A stretch of DNA of 64,000 nucleotides from the NCBI GenBank assembly GCA_963732905.1, contig CAVTBM010000001.1:186001-250000 (forward strand). The letters are read 5' to 3'. The notes beneath the pieces were generated by a model. The model was not told the origin of the DNA. It saw only the letters and a list, made by a program, of their open reading frames with translations, and searched no databases. Below are positions 52,988 to 61,166 of the stretch, piece by piece. The position numbers were made by a program, and so were the translations under genes. The stretch is from DASQZK01 sp963732905 (GTDB taxonomy: Bacteria; Bacteroidota; Bacteroidia; Bacteroidales; GCA-2748055). Each line of letters starts with the position of its first letter. Within the stretch, counting starts at the first letter, position 1.

Positions 52988-53962
52988 TCACTGCACGGCC
53001 TGGATTCTTTTTATAAGACTGTATATCTTCGGCTGATCCCTGAACATTTCATACATGGGTTTTACCTTTTCTGCAAACGGCTTCTTGTCGGGGTAAATGA
53101 CTTTTACACCGGCTTTCTGAACCGCTTCGAGTGACTCCTTTACCGATTCGGCCCATAACACCCGTTCTTTCACCACAGATTCGTTGGCCGCCTGCTGTAG
53201 CCACTTTCTTTCCTGGTCGGTAAGGCTTTTCCATACTTTCAGACTGATGATCAGAACATCGGGGACCATGCTGTGCTCATCCAGGGAATAATATTTACAG
53301 ACCTCGTAATGATGCGAGGTATAAAAACTTGGGGGATTGTTCTCGGCTCCGTCCACCACACCGCTCTGAAGGGCAGTATAAAGTTCACCGAACGAGATGG
53401 GGGTAGGTGAGCCGCCCAGTATCTTGACCAGTTCCATTGAGATCATGCTTTTCATAACCCTGATTTTCAGGCCTTTCAAGTCATCTGGTGTGTAAATCGG
53501 CTTATTGACGGTGTAGAAACTCCGGCTTCCGGCATCGTAAAAACATAGACCTTTGATCCAGTAAGGTTCGGGATCATCAAGCAATTCCCGGCCGATTTCT
53601 CCGTCGAGAACTTTAAATGCATGTTCTTTGGAGTGGAAAATATAAGGCATTCCGAGTACTTTATATTGATCGACAAAACCTTCCATAACGGCGGCCGAAA
53701 CTTTAGTCATCGCCAGGCTGCCGATCTGCAAAAGTTCAACACATTGCTGTTCTGATCCAAGCTGACCGGAAGGGTAGATCTGGATTTGCAGCTTTCCACC
53801 GGAAAGCTCTTTACAACGATCGGCCATGTAAACCAGGGATTTATGAACCGGGTGTGAAGGATCGAGGCTGTGGGCCAGTTTCAGAACCTTCACCTTTTCT
53901 TTATGTGAACACGAAAAAAGGGTTACGCTGAACAGTAGAGTAACGAAAAACATCCTTCTCAT
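52988..53962 (-). CDS. dctP: TRAP transporter substrate-binding protein (DctP), lipoprotein
   Basis: A 324-residue periplasmic binding protein. The signal peptide ends in a lipobox (LFSC), so it is membrane-anchored, as expected for a lipoprotein-type DctP. The family pattern includes GGKLQIQIYPSGQLGS near residue 55, the carboxylate-binding Arg in GLKIRVMKS near 168, and NNPPSFY near 208. The genetic setting suggests it binds a hexuronate or unsaturated uronate. It is 11 bp downstream of the aldolase gene. Confidence 0.92.
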   Translation of the reverse strand: MRRMFFVTLLFSVTLFSCSHKEKVKVLKLAHSLDPSHPVHKSLVYMADRCKELSGGKLQIQIYPSGQLGSEQQCVELLQIGSLAMTKVSAAVMEGFVDQYKVLGMPYIFHSKEHAFKVLDGEIGRELLDDPEPYWIKGLCFYDAGSRSFYTVNKPIYTPDDLKGLKIRVMKSMISMELVKILGGSPTPISFGELYTALQSGVVDGAENNPPSFYTSHHYEVCKYYSLDEHSMVPDVLIISLKVWKSLTDQERKWLQQAANESVVKERVLWAESVKESLEAVQKAGVKVIYPDKKPFAEKVKPMYEMFRDQPKIYSLIKRIQAVQ

Positions 53963-53973
53963 AACTTTCCTCC

Positions 53974-54648
53974 TTATTGACCCCGGATATTACGGATAAG
54001 TTCCAGGGTATCGCTTATCCTCTTTTCCAGGGTCTTCCAATCCTTTTTCCCGACCAGGTCCTTGCTGATCAGGTTTGAACCCATGCCGACACAACAGACG
54101 CCGGCACCGAACCATGACTGCAGATTATCTTTGGAAGGATCCACATCACCTGTGGGCATAATCGATGTCCAGGGTGACGGACCCAGGACCGCCTTGACAA
54201 ACTTCGGCCCGCCGACAGCAGATCCGGGAAATATCTTTACTATTTCGGCGCCGAGTTCTTCAGCCCTCGAAATTTCGGTCAGCGTTCCGCATCCCGGCAT
54301 CCACAGTACTTTGCGGCGGTTGCATGTTATGGCCATATCTTCCTTCAGCACCGGTGAGACTACAAAATTTGCCCCCAGTTGAAGGTATAAAGCAGTCGTT
54401 CCCTGATCCACCACCGATCCGACGCCAAGGATCATCTCAGGAAGCTCCGCAGCCGCAAACTTATTAAGCGATTCAAAGACCTCATGCGCGTAGTCGCCCC
54501 GGTTGGTGAACTCAAACAATCTGCCGCCACCAAGGTAACAGGCCCTCAATACTTCCTTCATTACCCCGGCATCGGGATGGTAGAGGACAGGTATTAGACC
54601 TTGTTCTCCCATTTTGACAGCAACCTGCAGTCTTGTAAAACGTGCCAT
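53974..54648 (-). CDS. eda: 2-dehydro-3-deoxy-phosphogluconate (KDPG) aldolase
   Basis: A 224-residue class I aldolase that splits KDPG into pyruvate and glyceraldehyde 3-phosphate. FEFTNRG near residue 46 carries the catalytic Glu. The Schiff-base Lys is in EIVKIFPGS near residue 138, and MPTGDVDP near 164 contributes the phosphate site. It forms the last step of uronate catabolism in this operon. The 2-keto-3-deoxygluconate kinase needed just before it is not in the window. Confidence 0.92.
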   Translation of the reverse strand: MARFTRLQVAVKMGEQGLIPVLYHPDAGVMKEVLRACYLGGGRLFEFTNRGDYAHEVFESLNKFAAAELPEMILGVGSVVDQGTTALYLQLGANFVVSPVLKEDMAITCNRRKVLWMPGCGTLTEISRAEELGAEIVKIFPGSAVGGPKFVKAVLGPSPWTSIMPTGDVDPSKDNLQSWFGAGVCCVGMGSNLISKDLVGKKDWKTLEKRISDTLELIRNIRGQ

Positions 54649-54702
54649 TATCGTTCGATTATTGTTCGAAAATAGTGAAAGTTAAACGGATTTCAATAGA
54701 AT

Positions 54703-55977
54703 TTATTTGATTCTCCTGAAGGTGACCGGATTTTCCATCAGGCCGGCATCCTTCCGGATGATGCCGAGAACGTTTTTCATGCCATTAAATTCGGGATTTG
54801 CAGTAGCCCAGAAAGCGTAGAACCAATAGCTTACCGGGACGCCCTCATTGGTTTTCAGCCTGGCATAGTAGGTGTCGATGATACCCTCACCCGAATTCCT
54901 TGTCTTGCCATATCCTGCCAGTTCATCATCCCGGATCAGAAGAGCCATGGTCAGCATGGCGGTATCTTCCGACTGGACCGCATGGGTGAGCAGGGCGGTG
55001 TAATGCTCTGAAACCTTTTCGACATAAAGGGAATCACTGTGCATATTTACGATACCGGTTACAAAGGCGACACCGTTGCCGGCCCTGCCTGTGATCAGGC
55101 TGCTCTTATACCTGTATGTGCCGGCAGTGACGGAGATGTACTGGTTGATGTTGAAGCTGTCCTTTCCGGCTTTCCATTCAGGAAATCCAAACATAAATTC
55201 ACTTTCCAGTGGTCCTTCAAAAAGACGTTTAAAAGTACCGAAACCGTTATCCCCGATGCGGTAAAGGGAGTCGTTCACCGACAGGGCGATTGAACCCGCC
55301 CCCAGCGAGTTTCCAACCTTAAGGATATCCATACCCCATGAACTGAGATTATGGTATATTGCACCTACCACAAGGCCATCGGGCATCTGAATTCTCCGGT
55401 TGTACCCTACACTGTCGAGGACCATTTCAGCTGTCTGTTTGCCGAATATGTCCGTGCCGTTTCTGAGGTCGAAATAATTTCTGAAACCGACTTTATCATT
55501 TTCCCATGCAGGGCCTTCCATCTGGAATATTTTGGAGGTGACCCTGGTATCAGCTGTCTGTGCCCTGGTGGCGGTATCGAGTTCTTCAGGATGATCCACG
55601 TGCCTTGCAAAACGGATATTGGTCCTTCGTTTGAAAACAGGATATTGCGTTCCGGGAACATAAACGACATTTACGTCTTCGGATCCGTTTGCAGGCAGGC
55701 TGAGAAGGACAAGAAAATCATCGGTGCTGCCGTCGTGATTGAAATCAACACACTGGGAGGGAAGGGTATCCCCGTTGAAGATAAATATAGGAAGCTGACC
55801 GGCAGGGATTTCACCGATACTGTCGCGGTAAAACTCCGCAGGAATACGGACGACATCTTCCTTTAGCGCCGTGCCGAGCGGATTGGAAAAACGTACCGTA
55901 ACGTTCTTTTTCCCGGTGCAGGAGGCCAGCAGGAGAAGCATTCCCATGCTGAAAAGGTGATAAAACCTAAATTTCAT
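54703..55977 (-). CDS. DUF4861 lipoprotein
   Basis: A 424-residue exported protein. The signal peptide ends in the lipobox LASC (Cys near residue 20), so it is lipid-anchored. The rest is a DUF4861 domain, common in Bacteroidota and often found near pectin and uronate genes, with no proven activity. The chain is rich in beta structure and conserved Trp/Gly segments (SSWGMDILKVG near 212, VSYWFYAFWATANPEF near 385). Its place between the KduD-like and aldolase genes suggests that it processes or binds an oligouronide outside the cell; that is inference. Confidence 0.82.
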   Translation of the reverse strand: MKFRFYHLFSMGMLLLLASCTGKKNVTVRFSNPLGTALKEDVVRIPAEFYRDSIGEIPAGQLPIFIFNGDTLPSQCVDFNHDGSTDDFLVLLSLPANGSEDVNVVYVPGTQYPVFKRRTNIRFARHVDHPEELDTATRAQTADTRVTSKIFQMEGPAWENDKVGFRNYFDLRNGTDIFGKQTAEMVLDSVGYNRRIQMPDGLVVGAIYHNLSSWGMDILKVGNSLGAGSIALSVNDSLYRIGDNGFGTFKRLFEGPLESEFMFGFPEWKAGKDSFNINQYISVTAGTYRYKSSLITGRAGNGVAFVTGIVNMHSDSLYVEKVSEHYTALLTHAVQSEDTAMLTMALLIRDDELAGYGKTRNSGEGIIDTYYARLKTNEGVPVSYWFYAFWATANPEFNGMKNVLGIIRKDAGLMENPVTFRRIK

Positions 55978-56018
55978 GATAGTATGTTTTGAAGTTAAAT
56001 AATTAATCCGCTGATTTT

Positions 56019-56807
56019 TTATTCATTGGCCGGTTTGCCGATCGTGGCCAGAATACCACCATCGACATATACTACGATGCCATTTACAAAATCGGAGGCC
56101 CGCGATGCCAGGAATATGGCGGTACCTGCAAGGTCGGAAGGCTCACCCCAACGTCCTGCCGGCGTACGCTGAAGAATAAAATCGTTGAATGGGTGACCGT
56201 TAACCCTGATCGGGGCGGTTTGGTCGGTGGCAAAATACCCGGGTCCGATGCCATTGGCCTGGATGTTGTGCTTTGCCCATTCAGTGGCCATATTTTTGGT
56301 CAGCATCTTCAGCCCGCCTTTGGCCGCCGCATAAGCAGAAACCGTATCCCGGCCCAGTTCACTCATCATGGAACACATATTTATGATTTTCCCGTGGCCC
56401 CGCCGGATCATCCCGGGCACAATATGTTTCGCCATGATGAACGGTGCCACAAGGTCGATGTCCAGAACCTCCCGGTAGTCTTCCACCTTCATGTCGAGAA
56501 TGGGAATCCTCTTAATGATGCCTGCATTGTTCACCAGGATATCTATCGGACCGACTTCCTTCTCAATTTTCTGCGTATACCGGATGACTTGTTGTTCATC
56601 CGTGACACTGAAAAGGAAGGTATGGACATCAATCCCTTCTTTCGCGTACTGTTCGGCGGCTTTTTGCAGCTTTTCCGGGAAAATGTCGTTGATGATGATT
56701 TCTGCTCCGGCACCGGCCAGACCTTTAGCTATGGCCATGCCAAGTCCGTGCGTGCCCCCTGTGATCAGGGCTCTTTTGCCTTTCAGGCTGAATAATTCAA
56801 GTGACAT
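56019..56807 (-). CDS. kduD: SDR oxidoreductase, KduD / gluconate 5-dehydrogenase-like
   Basis: A 262-residue classical short-chain dehydrogenase. The NAD(P) motif TGGTHGLG is at residues 17-24, the NNAG motif is near 92, and the catalytic Ser and Tyr-x-x-x-Lys are near 148 and 160 (YAAAK). The sequence is closest to gluconate 5-dehydrogenases, but the pairing with kduI points to reduction of 2,5-diketo-3-deoxygluconate to 2-keto-3-deoxygluconate. The gene lies 42 bp after kduI. Confidence 0.88.
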   Translation of the reverse strand: MSLELFSLKGKRALITGGTHGLGMAIAKGLAGAGAEIIINDIFPEKLQKAAEQYAKEGIDVHTFLFSVTDEQQVIRYTQKIEKEVGPIDILVNNAGIIKRIPILDMKVEDYREVLDIDLVAPFIMAKHIVPGMIRRGHGKIINMCSMMSELGRDTVSAYAAAKGGLKMLTKNMATEWAKHNIQANGIGPGYFATDQTAPIRVNGHPFNDFILQRTPAGRWGEPSDLAGTAIFLASRASDFVNGIVVYVDGGILATIGKPANE

Positions 56808-56849
56808 TCGAAATGGTTTTAAGCGTTAACATTGAAAATCATGAAGATA

Positions 56850-57692
56850 TTACCTGATGTCGCCGATCCTGACGGCATCCATGTCGCCATAGTCCAGATT
56901 CTCGCCGGCCATACCCCAGATAAAAGAATAATTACTTGTTCCTGCAGCAGCATGAATGGACCAGGCGGGCGATATCACGGCTTCTTCATTCTTCAACCAG
57001 ATATGACGTGTTTCCCGGGGTTCTCCCATGAAATGACAGACTGCCTGATCTTCAGGTACTTCAAAATAGAAATAGGCTTCCATCCTTCTGCTGTGCACAT
57101 GCGGTGGCATCGTGTTCCAAACACTGCCGGGTTTTAATTCAGTCATACCCATCTGAAGCTGACATGTTTGAATCACGCTGTTTACCAGGAGCTTATTGAT
57201 TTTCCGGGCATTGGATGTTTCGAGTGCACCGGTTTCGACCACATCGGCTTCGGCAAGGGTGACAAGCCTTGTGGGGTAGGAGGTATGTGCTGGTGCCGAA
57301 TTGATATAGAAGTGTGCTGGTTTGGAGGGATCGGCACTTGCAAAGATGACTTCTTTGGCTCCGCTGCCGGCATAAAGCGCCTCCTTGTACCCGATACTCA
57401 TTTCTTTACCATCAATGATGATCATGCCTTTCCCCCCGACGTTCATCACGCCCAGCTCACGGCGGTCGAGAAAATGGCCCGACTTGAGCGGGTCGATGGA
57501 TTCGAGCAGCAGCTGCCTTTTGACAGGGATGCACCCTCCGACGATCAGCCTGTCGTTAAAGGAATAGACCAGGTTGATCTCATCGTTTTTCATGATCCCC
57601 TGAACCAGAAATTCTTTTCTGATCCGCTCGGTGTCGTAATGCCGCGCATCCTCTGGATGATTGGAATACCGTATTTCATAGTGGACTGACAT
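56850..57692 (-). CDS. kduI: 5-dehydro-4-deoxy-D-glucuronate isomerase
   Basis: A 280-residue cupin-type isomerase that converts 4-deoxy-L-threo-5-hexosulose uronate to 2,5-diketo-3-deoxygluconate. The zinc site appears as MPPHVHSRRMEAYFYF near residue 195 (H-x-H and E), with a later His in the RHIWLKNEE segment. The length matches E. coli KduI (278 residues). It handles the product of pectin or glycosaminoglycan lyase and unsaturated-uronyl hydrolase action. It starts 19 bp after the LacI gene. Confidence 0.95.
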   Translation of the reverse strand: MSVHYEIRYSNHPEDARHYDTERIRKEFLVQGIMKNDEINLVYSFNDRLIVGGCIPVKRQLLLESIDPLKSGHFLDRRELGVMNVGGKGMIIIDGKEMSIGYKEALYAGSGAKEVIFASADPSKPAHFYINSAPAHTSYPTRLVTLAEADVVETGALETSNARKINKLLVNSVIQTCQLQMGMTELKPGSVWNTMPPHVHSRRMEAYFYFEVPEDQAVCHFMGEPRETRHIWLKNEEAVISPAWSIHAAAGTSNYSFIWGMAGENLDYGDMDAVRIGDIR

Positions 57693-57711
57693 AATGTTAA
57701 GGTTTTAAAAA

Positions 57712-58731
57712 TTAAACGGCCATATTTCTAAGAGTTGAACCACGGACAATCAGTTTTGGTTTGATGACTTCCCTTTTAATGTCCGGGAAAACCGGATTTT
57801 CCAGGTAGAGTGATGCCACCCGCCGTCCCATTTCTTCAGGATTCTGATCAGTTGATGTGAGCCCGGGTTGTACAAACTCAGTGAAGGGCTCATTCGCGAA
57901 ACCGGCAATGCCGAAATCGTCCGGGACATTGAGCCGGAGATTACGTGCTGCTAACAGTGCACCGAGTGCGGGAAAATCACTGGCTGCAAAGACGGCATCC
58001 GGTCCGGCTCCGGATTTGAACAGATCCAGGACTGCCTCGAATGCTTTTTCACGCGTAAGAGTATCCTCAATGATCAGGCGGGGATTGAAAGAAATACCGG
58101 CTTCAGAAAGTGCATCGATATATCCCTGTTTACGGTCCCGGTAAACCGAGAGGTTTAAAGGTCCGGCCATGTGGACAATTTTCCGGTAGCCGCGGGAGAG
58201 CATATGCTTCACGGTTTCGAATGCCCCGTGGTAATCATCGAGTTTCACGCTGCTGACATCCAGTGACTCGTCCACCCTGTCGAACATTAACACATTCATG
58301 CCTCTGTCAGCCAGCTCCCTGATATGAGAAGTGGATTTGGTGCCGGCTGCGAGGGAGATAAACAGGGCATCGGCACGCATATTCATGAGTGTCCGGATCC
58401 CTTCGATTTCTTTCTGACTGTTTTCAAGGCTTTGGCAGATCATCAGGTTAAAGCCTGCGTGATTCAGGATTTCTTCCATACCACTGATGACGCCTGAAAA
58501 GAAGAACCTATTGATCCGGGGAATGACGACACCTATGGTCATGCTGGTGCCTTTCCGCAGCGAAGAAGCGATATTGTTTGGCCGGTATCCTTTTTCCAGT
58601 GCCAGTTTATGAACGGTCTGCCTTGTGGAAAGGCTTATGCGGGGGTTATTATTCAATGCTCTGGACACTGTCGAAGACGATACCTCAAGGATCTTCGCCA
58701 TATCGTGTATGGTGATGTTTGACTTAGCCAT
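57712..58731 (-). CDS. LacI-family transcriptional regulator of the uronate operon
   Basis: A protein of about 339 residues. The N-terminal helix-turn-helix and hinge helix show ITIHDMAKILEVSSSTVSRA and the GYRPN segment, followed by a periplasmic-binding-like sensor domain (GVVIPRINRFFFSGV near 65). The frame extends upstream, but the ATG at 58731 (MAKSNITIHD) gives the standard LacI start. As first gene of the operon it probably represses itself and all seven genes behind it, released by a uronate intermediate. Confidence 0.94.
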   Translation of the reverse strand: MAKSNITIHDMAKILEVSSSTVSRALNNNPRISLSTRQTVHKLALEKGYRPNNIASSLRKGTSMTIGVVIPRINRFFFSGVISGMEEILNHAGFNLMICQSLENSQKEIEGIRTLMNMRADALFISLAAGTKSTSHIRELADRGMNVLMFDRVDESLDVSSVKLDDYHGAFETVKHMLSRGYRKIVHMAGPLNLSVYRDRKQGYIDALSEAGISFNPRLIIEDTLTREKAFEAVLDLFKSGAGPDAVFAASDFPALGALLAARNLRLNVPDDFGIAGFANEPFTEFVQPGLTSTDQNPEEMGRRVASLYLENPVFPDIKREVIKPKLIVRGSTLRNMAV

Positions 58732-58733
58732 AA

Positions 58734-58757
58734 TGTGCAATCGATTGCGCAAAGATA
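58734..58757 (-). promoter_or_regulatory. -7 promoter element with adjoining LacI-type operator
   Basis: TGTGCAATCGATTGCGCA (58734-58751) is a palindrome with a perfect 12-bp core and one mismatch per half outside it, centred on CG as LacI-family sites are. On the minus strand TATCTTTG (58750-58757) matches TAnnTTTG and directly precedes the operator, which therefore covers the transcription start. This arrangement predicts repression and autoregulation. Confidence 0.82.
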
Positions 58758-58815
58758 AGTAATTTACTGTAATATGAAACATTTGACACTATCGAAAGCA
58801 GCGATTTGATATCGG

Positions 58816-59001
58816 ATGATAAAGGAGGATCTGGAAAACTACCTGTATGTGGCAAGGGAAAAGATCCCGGGCTTTATTCACGATAGCAATCGGGACCGAG
58901 AAGATGCCTTACTACTTAGCATACGTTGCAGCCGGATGCATGGCAACATCGTGATCCTGAGGCCGCAGGAACGGATCAATAAATATCACCCGTTGGGTTA
59001 A
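58816..59001 (+). CDS. small hypothetical protein, doubtful
   Basis: A 61-residue open frame with ATG after a short AT leader, divergent from the LacI gene. It is rich in charged residues and matches nothing recognised. It may be a real small protein, a fragment of a lost gene at the border of the accessory island, or chance. Confidence 0.25.
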   Translation: MIKEDLENYLYVAREKIPGFIHDSNRDREDALLLSIRCSRMHGNIVILRPQERINKYHPLG

Positions 59002-59054
59002 ACTGTAACTGAATATTAATCGTTAAATATACGGAAACAGTGTTACAGGAAATC

Positions 59055-59333
59055 ATGAACACAGCAGCATTAAAAAAAGAGCTTCACAGCTATATAGAGA
59101 AAGCGAATGAAAGGTTCCTGAAAATGGTTAGTACATTAGCTAAGAGCTATGAGGATGAAGAAGATATTGTTGGTTATGAAGCCGATGGCAGCCCAATAAC
59201 AAAGGAAGCCCTCATAAAAGAAGCCAGAGAATCTTCTGCACAAGTTAAGTCCGGGAATTACATCACCCAGGTGAACCAGCTCATCGATAGTAATGTTAAA
59301 AAAATTGGCAATTTTATCCACAGCGGCAAGTGA
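59055..59333 (+). CDS. antitoxin-like small protein
   Basis: A 92-residue acidic, helical protein (MNTAALKKELHSYIEKANER). The later part, YEADGSPITKEALIKEARES followed by a Q-x-x-x-G-x-YIT segment, resembles Bacteroidota addiction-module antitoxins that pair with RelE/ParE toxins. No RelE-type toxin follows; instead a RhuM-Fic gene starts 72 bp downstream. The usual partner may have been lost or replaced. The call is by pattern, not by a firm family match. Confidence 0.6.
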   Translation: MNTAALKKELHSYIEKANERFLKMVSTLAKSYEDEEDIVGYEADGSPITKEALIKEARESSAQVKSGNYITQVNQLIDSNVKKIGNFIHSGK

Positions 59334-59354
59334 GATCTCTCTCTGACTGTTTTT

Positions 59355-59362
59355 TAATTTTG
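59355..59362 (+). promoter_or_regulatory. -7 promoter element for the RhuM-Fic gene
   Basis: TAATTTTG matches TAnnTTTG, 43 bp before the ATG at 59406, suggesting separate transcription from the antitoxin-like gene. Confidence 0.5.
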
Positions 59363-59405
59363 AGTAGTACGAGAAAATGACTAATTTACTGTCAGAATTT
59401 GAACA

Positions 59406-60332
59406 ATGCCGAAATCTGAGATTGTCATATATCAATCTGCTAAAGAATCTGCTGAAATTCAGGTTAGACTTGAAGGCGACACTATTTGGCTTTCACAAAA
59501 GCAAATGGCTGATTTGTTTGAGAAAGATACCGATACCATCGGACTTCATCTGAAAAATATATTCCATTCAGGGGAACTGGAGGAAAAGTCAACTACCGGG
59601 GAATACTCGGTAGTTCAGAAAGAAGGGAACAGAAAGGTCAAACGAAGTATCAAACATTATAATCTGGATGCCATAATATCCGTAGGTTACAGAGTCAATT
59701 CTGTACGGGGAACCCAATTCCGGATCTGGGCCAACAAATTACTCCGGGAATACCTTGTGAAAGGATATGCCATAAATCAGCAAGTTCTGGAAAAGAAAAA
59801 CAAAAAATTGAAGCAGCTGCAAGAGACGGTCCGGATGATACGAAATTCAATCGAGACAAAAGAACTTTCCAGTTCTGAAACAAAAGGGCTGTTGGATATT
59901 ATTTCAGATTACTCTTATGCACTGGATATCCTGGACCAATATGATTACCAGTCCCTGAAAATTACGGATACTACAGAGGAAGTTAAATACCGGCTGACCT
60001 ACGAAGATGCAAAAGAGCAGATCAGGAAAGCAAAAAAAGTGCATGGGAATAGTGAACTGTTTGGCAGGGAGAAAGATAAATCGTTCAGAGGTTCTGTCGA
60101 AGCTGTTTATCAGACATTCGACGGGAAGGACCTTTATCCCAGCGTGGAGGAAAAAGCTGCCAACCTGCTTTATTTCGTAACAAAGAATCATTCTTTTACG
60201 GATGGTAATAAAAGAATTGCAGACAATGCTCTGGTGGCCTTAACCCTGATGATCGCAGTCAGCAAACCTGAAGAAAAGGATACAATGATCCGCATTATTG
60301 TGAATCTAATCAATAAAAAAATAGTTCTTTGA
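59406..60332 (+). CDS. RhuM-Fic/DOC fusion protein with apparent internal deletion
   Basis: A 308-residue protein. The N-terminal RhuM domain (about 1-140) has the WLSQKQMADLF helix-turn-helix-like start, YNLDAIISVGYRV near 80 and FRIWANKLLREYL near 105. A coiled coil links it to a C-terminal Fic/DOC domain with HSFTDGNKRIA near residue 262. In intact relatives the KRIA of this motif is followed by about 25 residues before a second KRIADNALVALTL segment. Here the two are merged, so the last Fic helices are shortened. The expected activity is nucleotidyl or phosphate transfer, possibly lost by the deletion. Confidence 0.85.
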   Translation: MPKSEIVIYQSAKESAEIQVRLEGDTIWLSQKQMADLFEKDTDTIGLHLKNIFHSGELEEKSTTGEYSVVQKEGNRKVKRSIKHYNLDAIISVGYRVNSVRGTQFRIWANKLLREYLVKGYAINQQVLEKKNKKLKQLQETVRMIRNSIETKELSSSETKGLLDIISDYSYALDILDQYDYQSLKITDTTEEVKYRLTYEDAKEQIRKAKKVHGNSELFGREKDKSFRGSVEAVYQTFDGKDLYPSVEEKAANLLYFVTKNHSFTDGNKRIADNALVALTLMIAVSKPEEKDTMIRIIVNLINKKIVL

Positions 60333-60371
60333 TTTCGTCATCAATATAGAAGATTATTATCCTAATTATGA

Positions 60372-61166
60372 GTATTATGGATTAAGGGAGATGATTGGTA
60401 CGATTACGGAGCGAGGTTTTATGATCCGGCGATTGGCAGGTGGCATTCGGTCGATCCTCTAGCGGAAAAATATTATTCTCATACTCCATATAAATATGCA
60501 ATGAATAACCCAATAGTTTATGTTGATCCCAAAGGAATGGATGACTATTATTACCTAGTAAAATGGGTTAGGGAAAATAATGTTGAAGTTAAAAAAGTCA
60601 TACCGTTTTATACAATATATAAAGATTCCCCTGATACATATAGTGCACTGCATGATCCGACAGGCTGGAACACTTCGTACGAATTTGGAACAAATAAGGA
60701 AAAATTTGATAAGTGGGCCAGTAAAACTACTGCATGGGACGCACACATTCCCTTTCCAAAAATGGGAGGGGTTGGCTTAATTGGAAATTTAATAACTGAA
60801 GGTGCGATTGCAGTAATTAGTGATCTACAAGGATTAGATGAGCCGAATATTGAAAGTGGATTTGCTTGGCAGGAATATATGGAAAGTCAAGCCCTGTTTG
60901 ATATGGAAGATAGATTTAAATTTTGCAATATTGTGGGTGGTTTCGAAAATTTAGAGAATGCAGAAAGCTATTTAAAAGAATTGACAGATCAACATGAAAA
61001 TGGTTCTTTCGAAATTATTGATGTTGGAGATGGTCTCTACAGAGTAAGAGCTGGAGATATTTTTAATTATTCTGATTTATTTGAGGCAATTGATGAAAGA
61101 AATCATATTCGTGAGGTTATTACCGAAGATGCGTGGACTTTATTATATGACACATATTATGAATAA
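60372..61166 (+). CDS. orphan Rhs C-terminal cassette 1: core tip plus unknown toxin-like domain
   Basis: The frame opens after a stop at 60369 and has no ATG before 60501. It encodes the last part of an Rhs core (WYDYGARFYDPAIGRWHSVD, then NNPIVYVDPKG), which in full Rhs proteins marks the boundary to the variable toxin tip. A unique C-terminal domain of about 200 residues follows (from DDYYYLVKWV to the end), AT-rich and not recognised, with a WDAHIPFPKMGG segment in its middle. Without the large Rhs core and a start codon it would be silent until recombined with a full-length rhs gene, or translated weakly from 60501. The lipoprotein gene after it overlaps by 8 bp. Confidence 0.7.
   Translation, partial: VLWIKGDDWYDYGARFYDPAIGRWHSVDPLAEKYYSHTPYKYAMNNPIVYVDPKGMDDYYYLVKWVRENNVEVKKVIPFYTIYKDSPDTYSALHDPTGWNTSYEFGTNKEKFDKWASKTTAWDAHIPFPKMGGVGLIGNLITEGAIAVISDLQGLDEPNIESGFAWQEYMESQALFDMEDRFKFCNIVGGFENLENAESYLKELTDQHENGSFEIIDVGDGLYRVRAGDIFNYSDLFEAIDERNHIREVITEDAWTLLYDTYYE

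Noticed and set aside
56193..56795. 200-codon plus-strand frame inside the kduD-like gene
   Set aside because: Antisense shadow of a clear SDR gene, with no recognisable domain.
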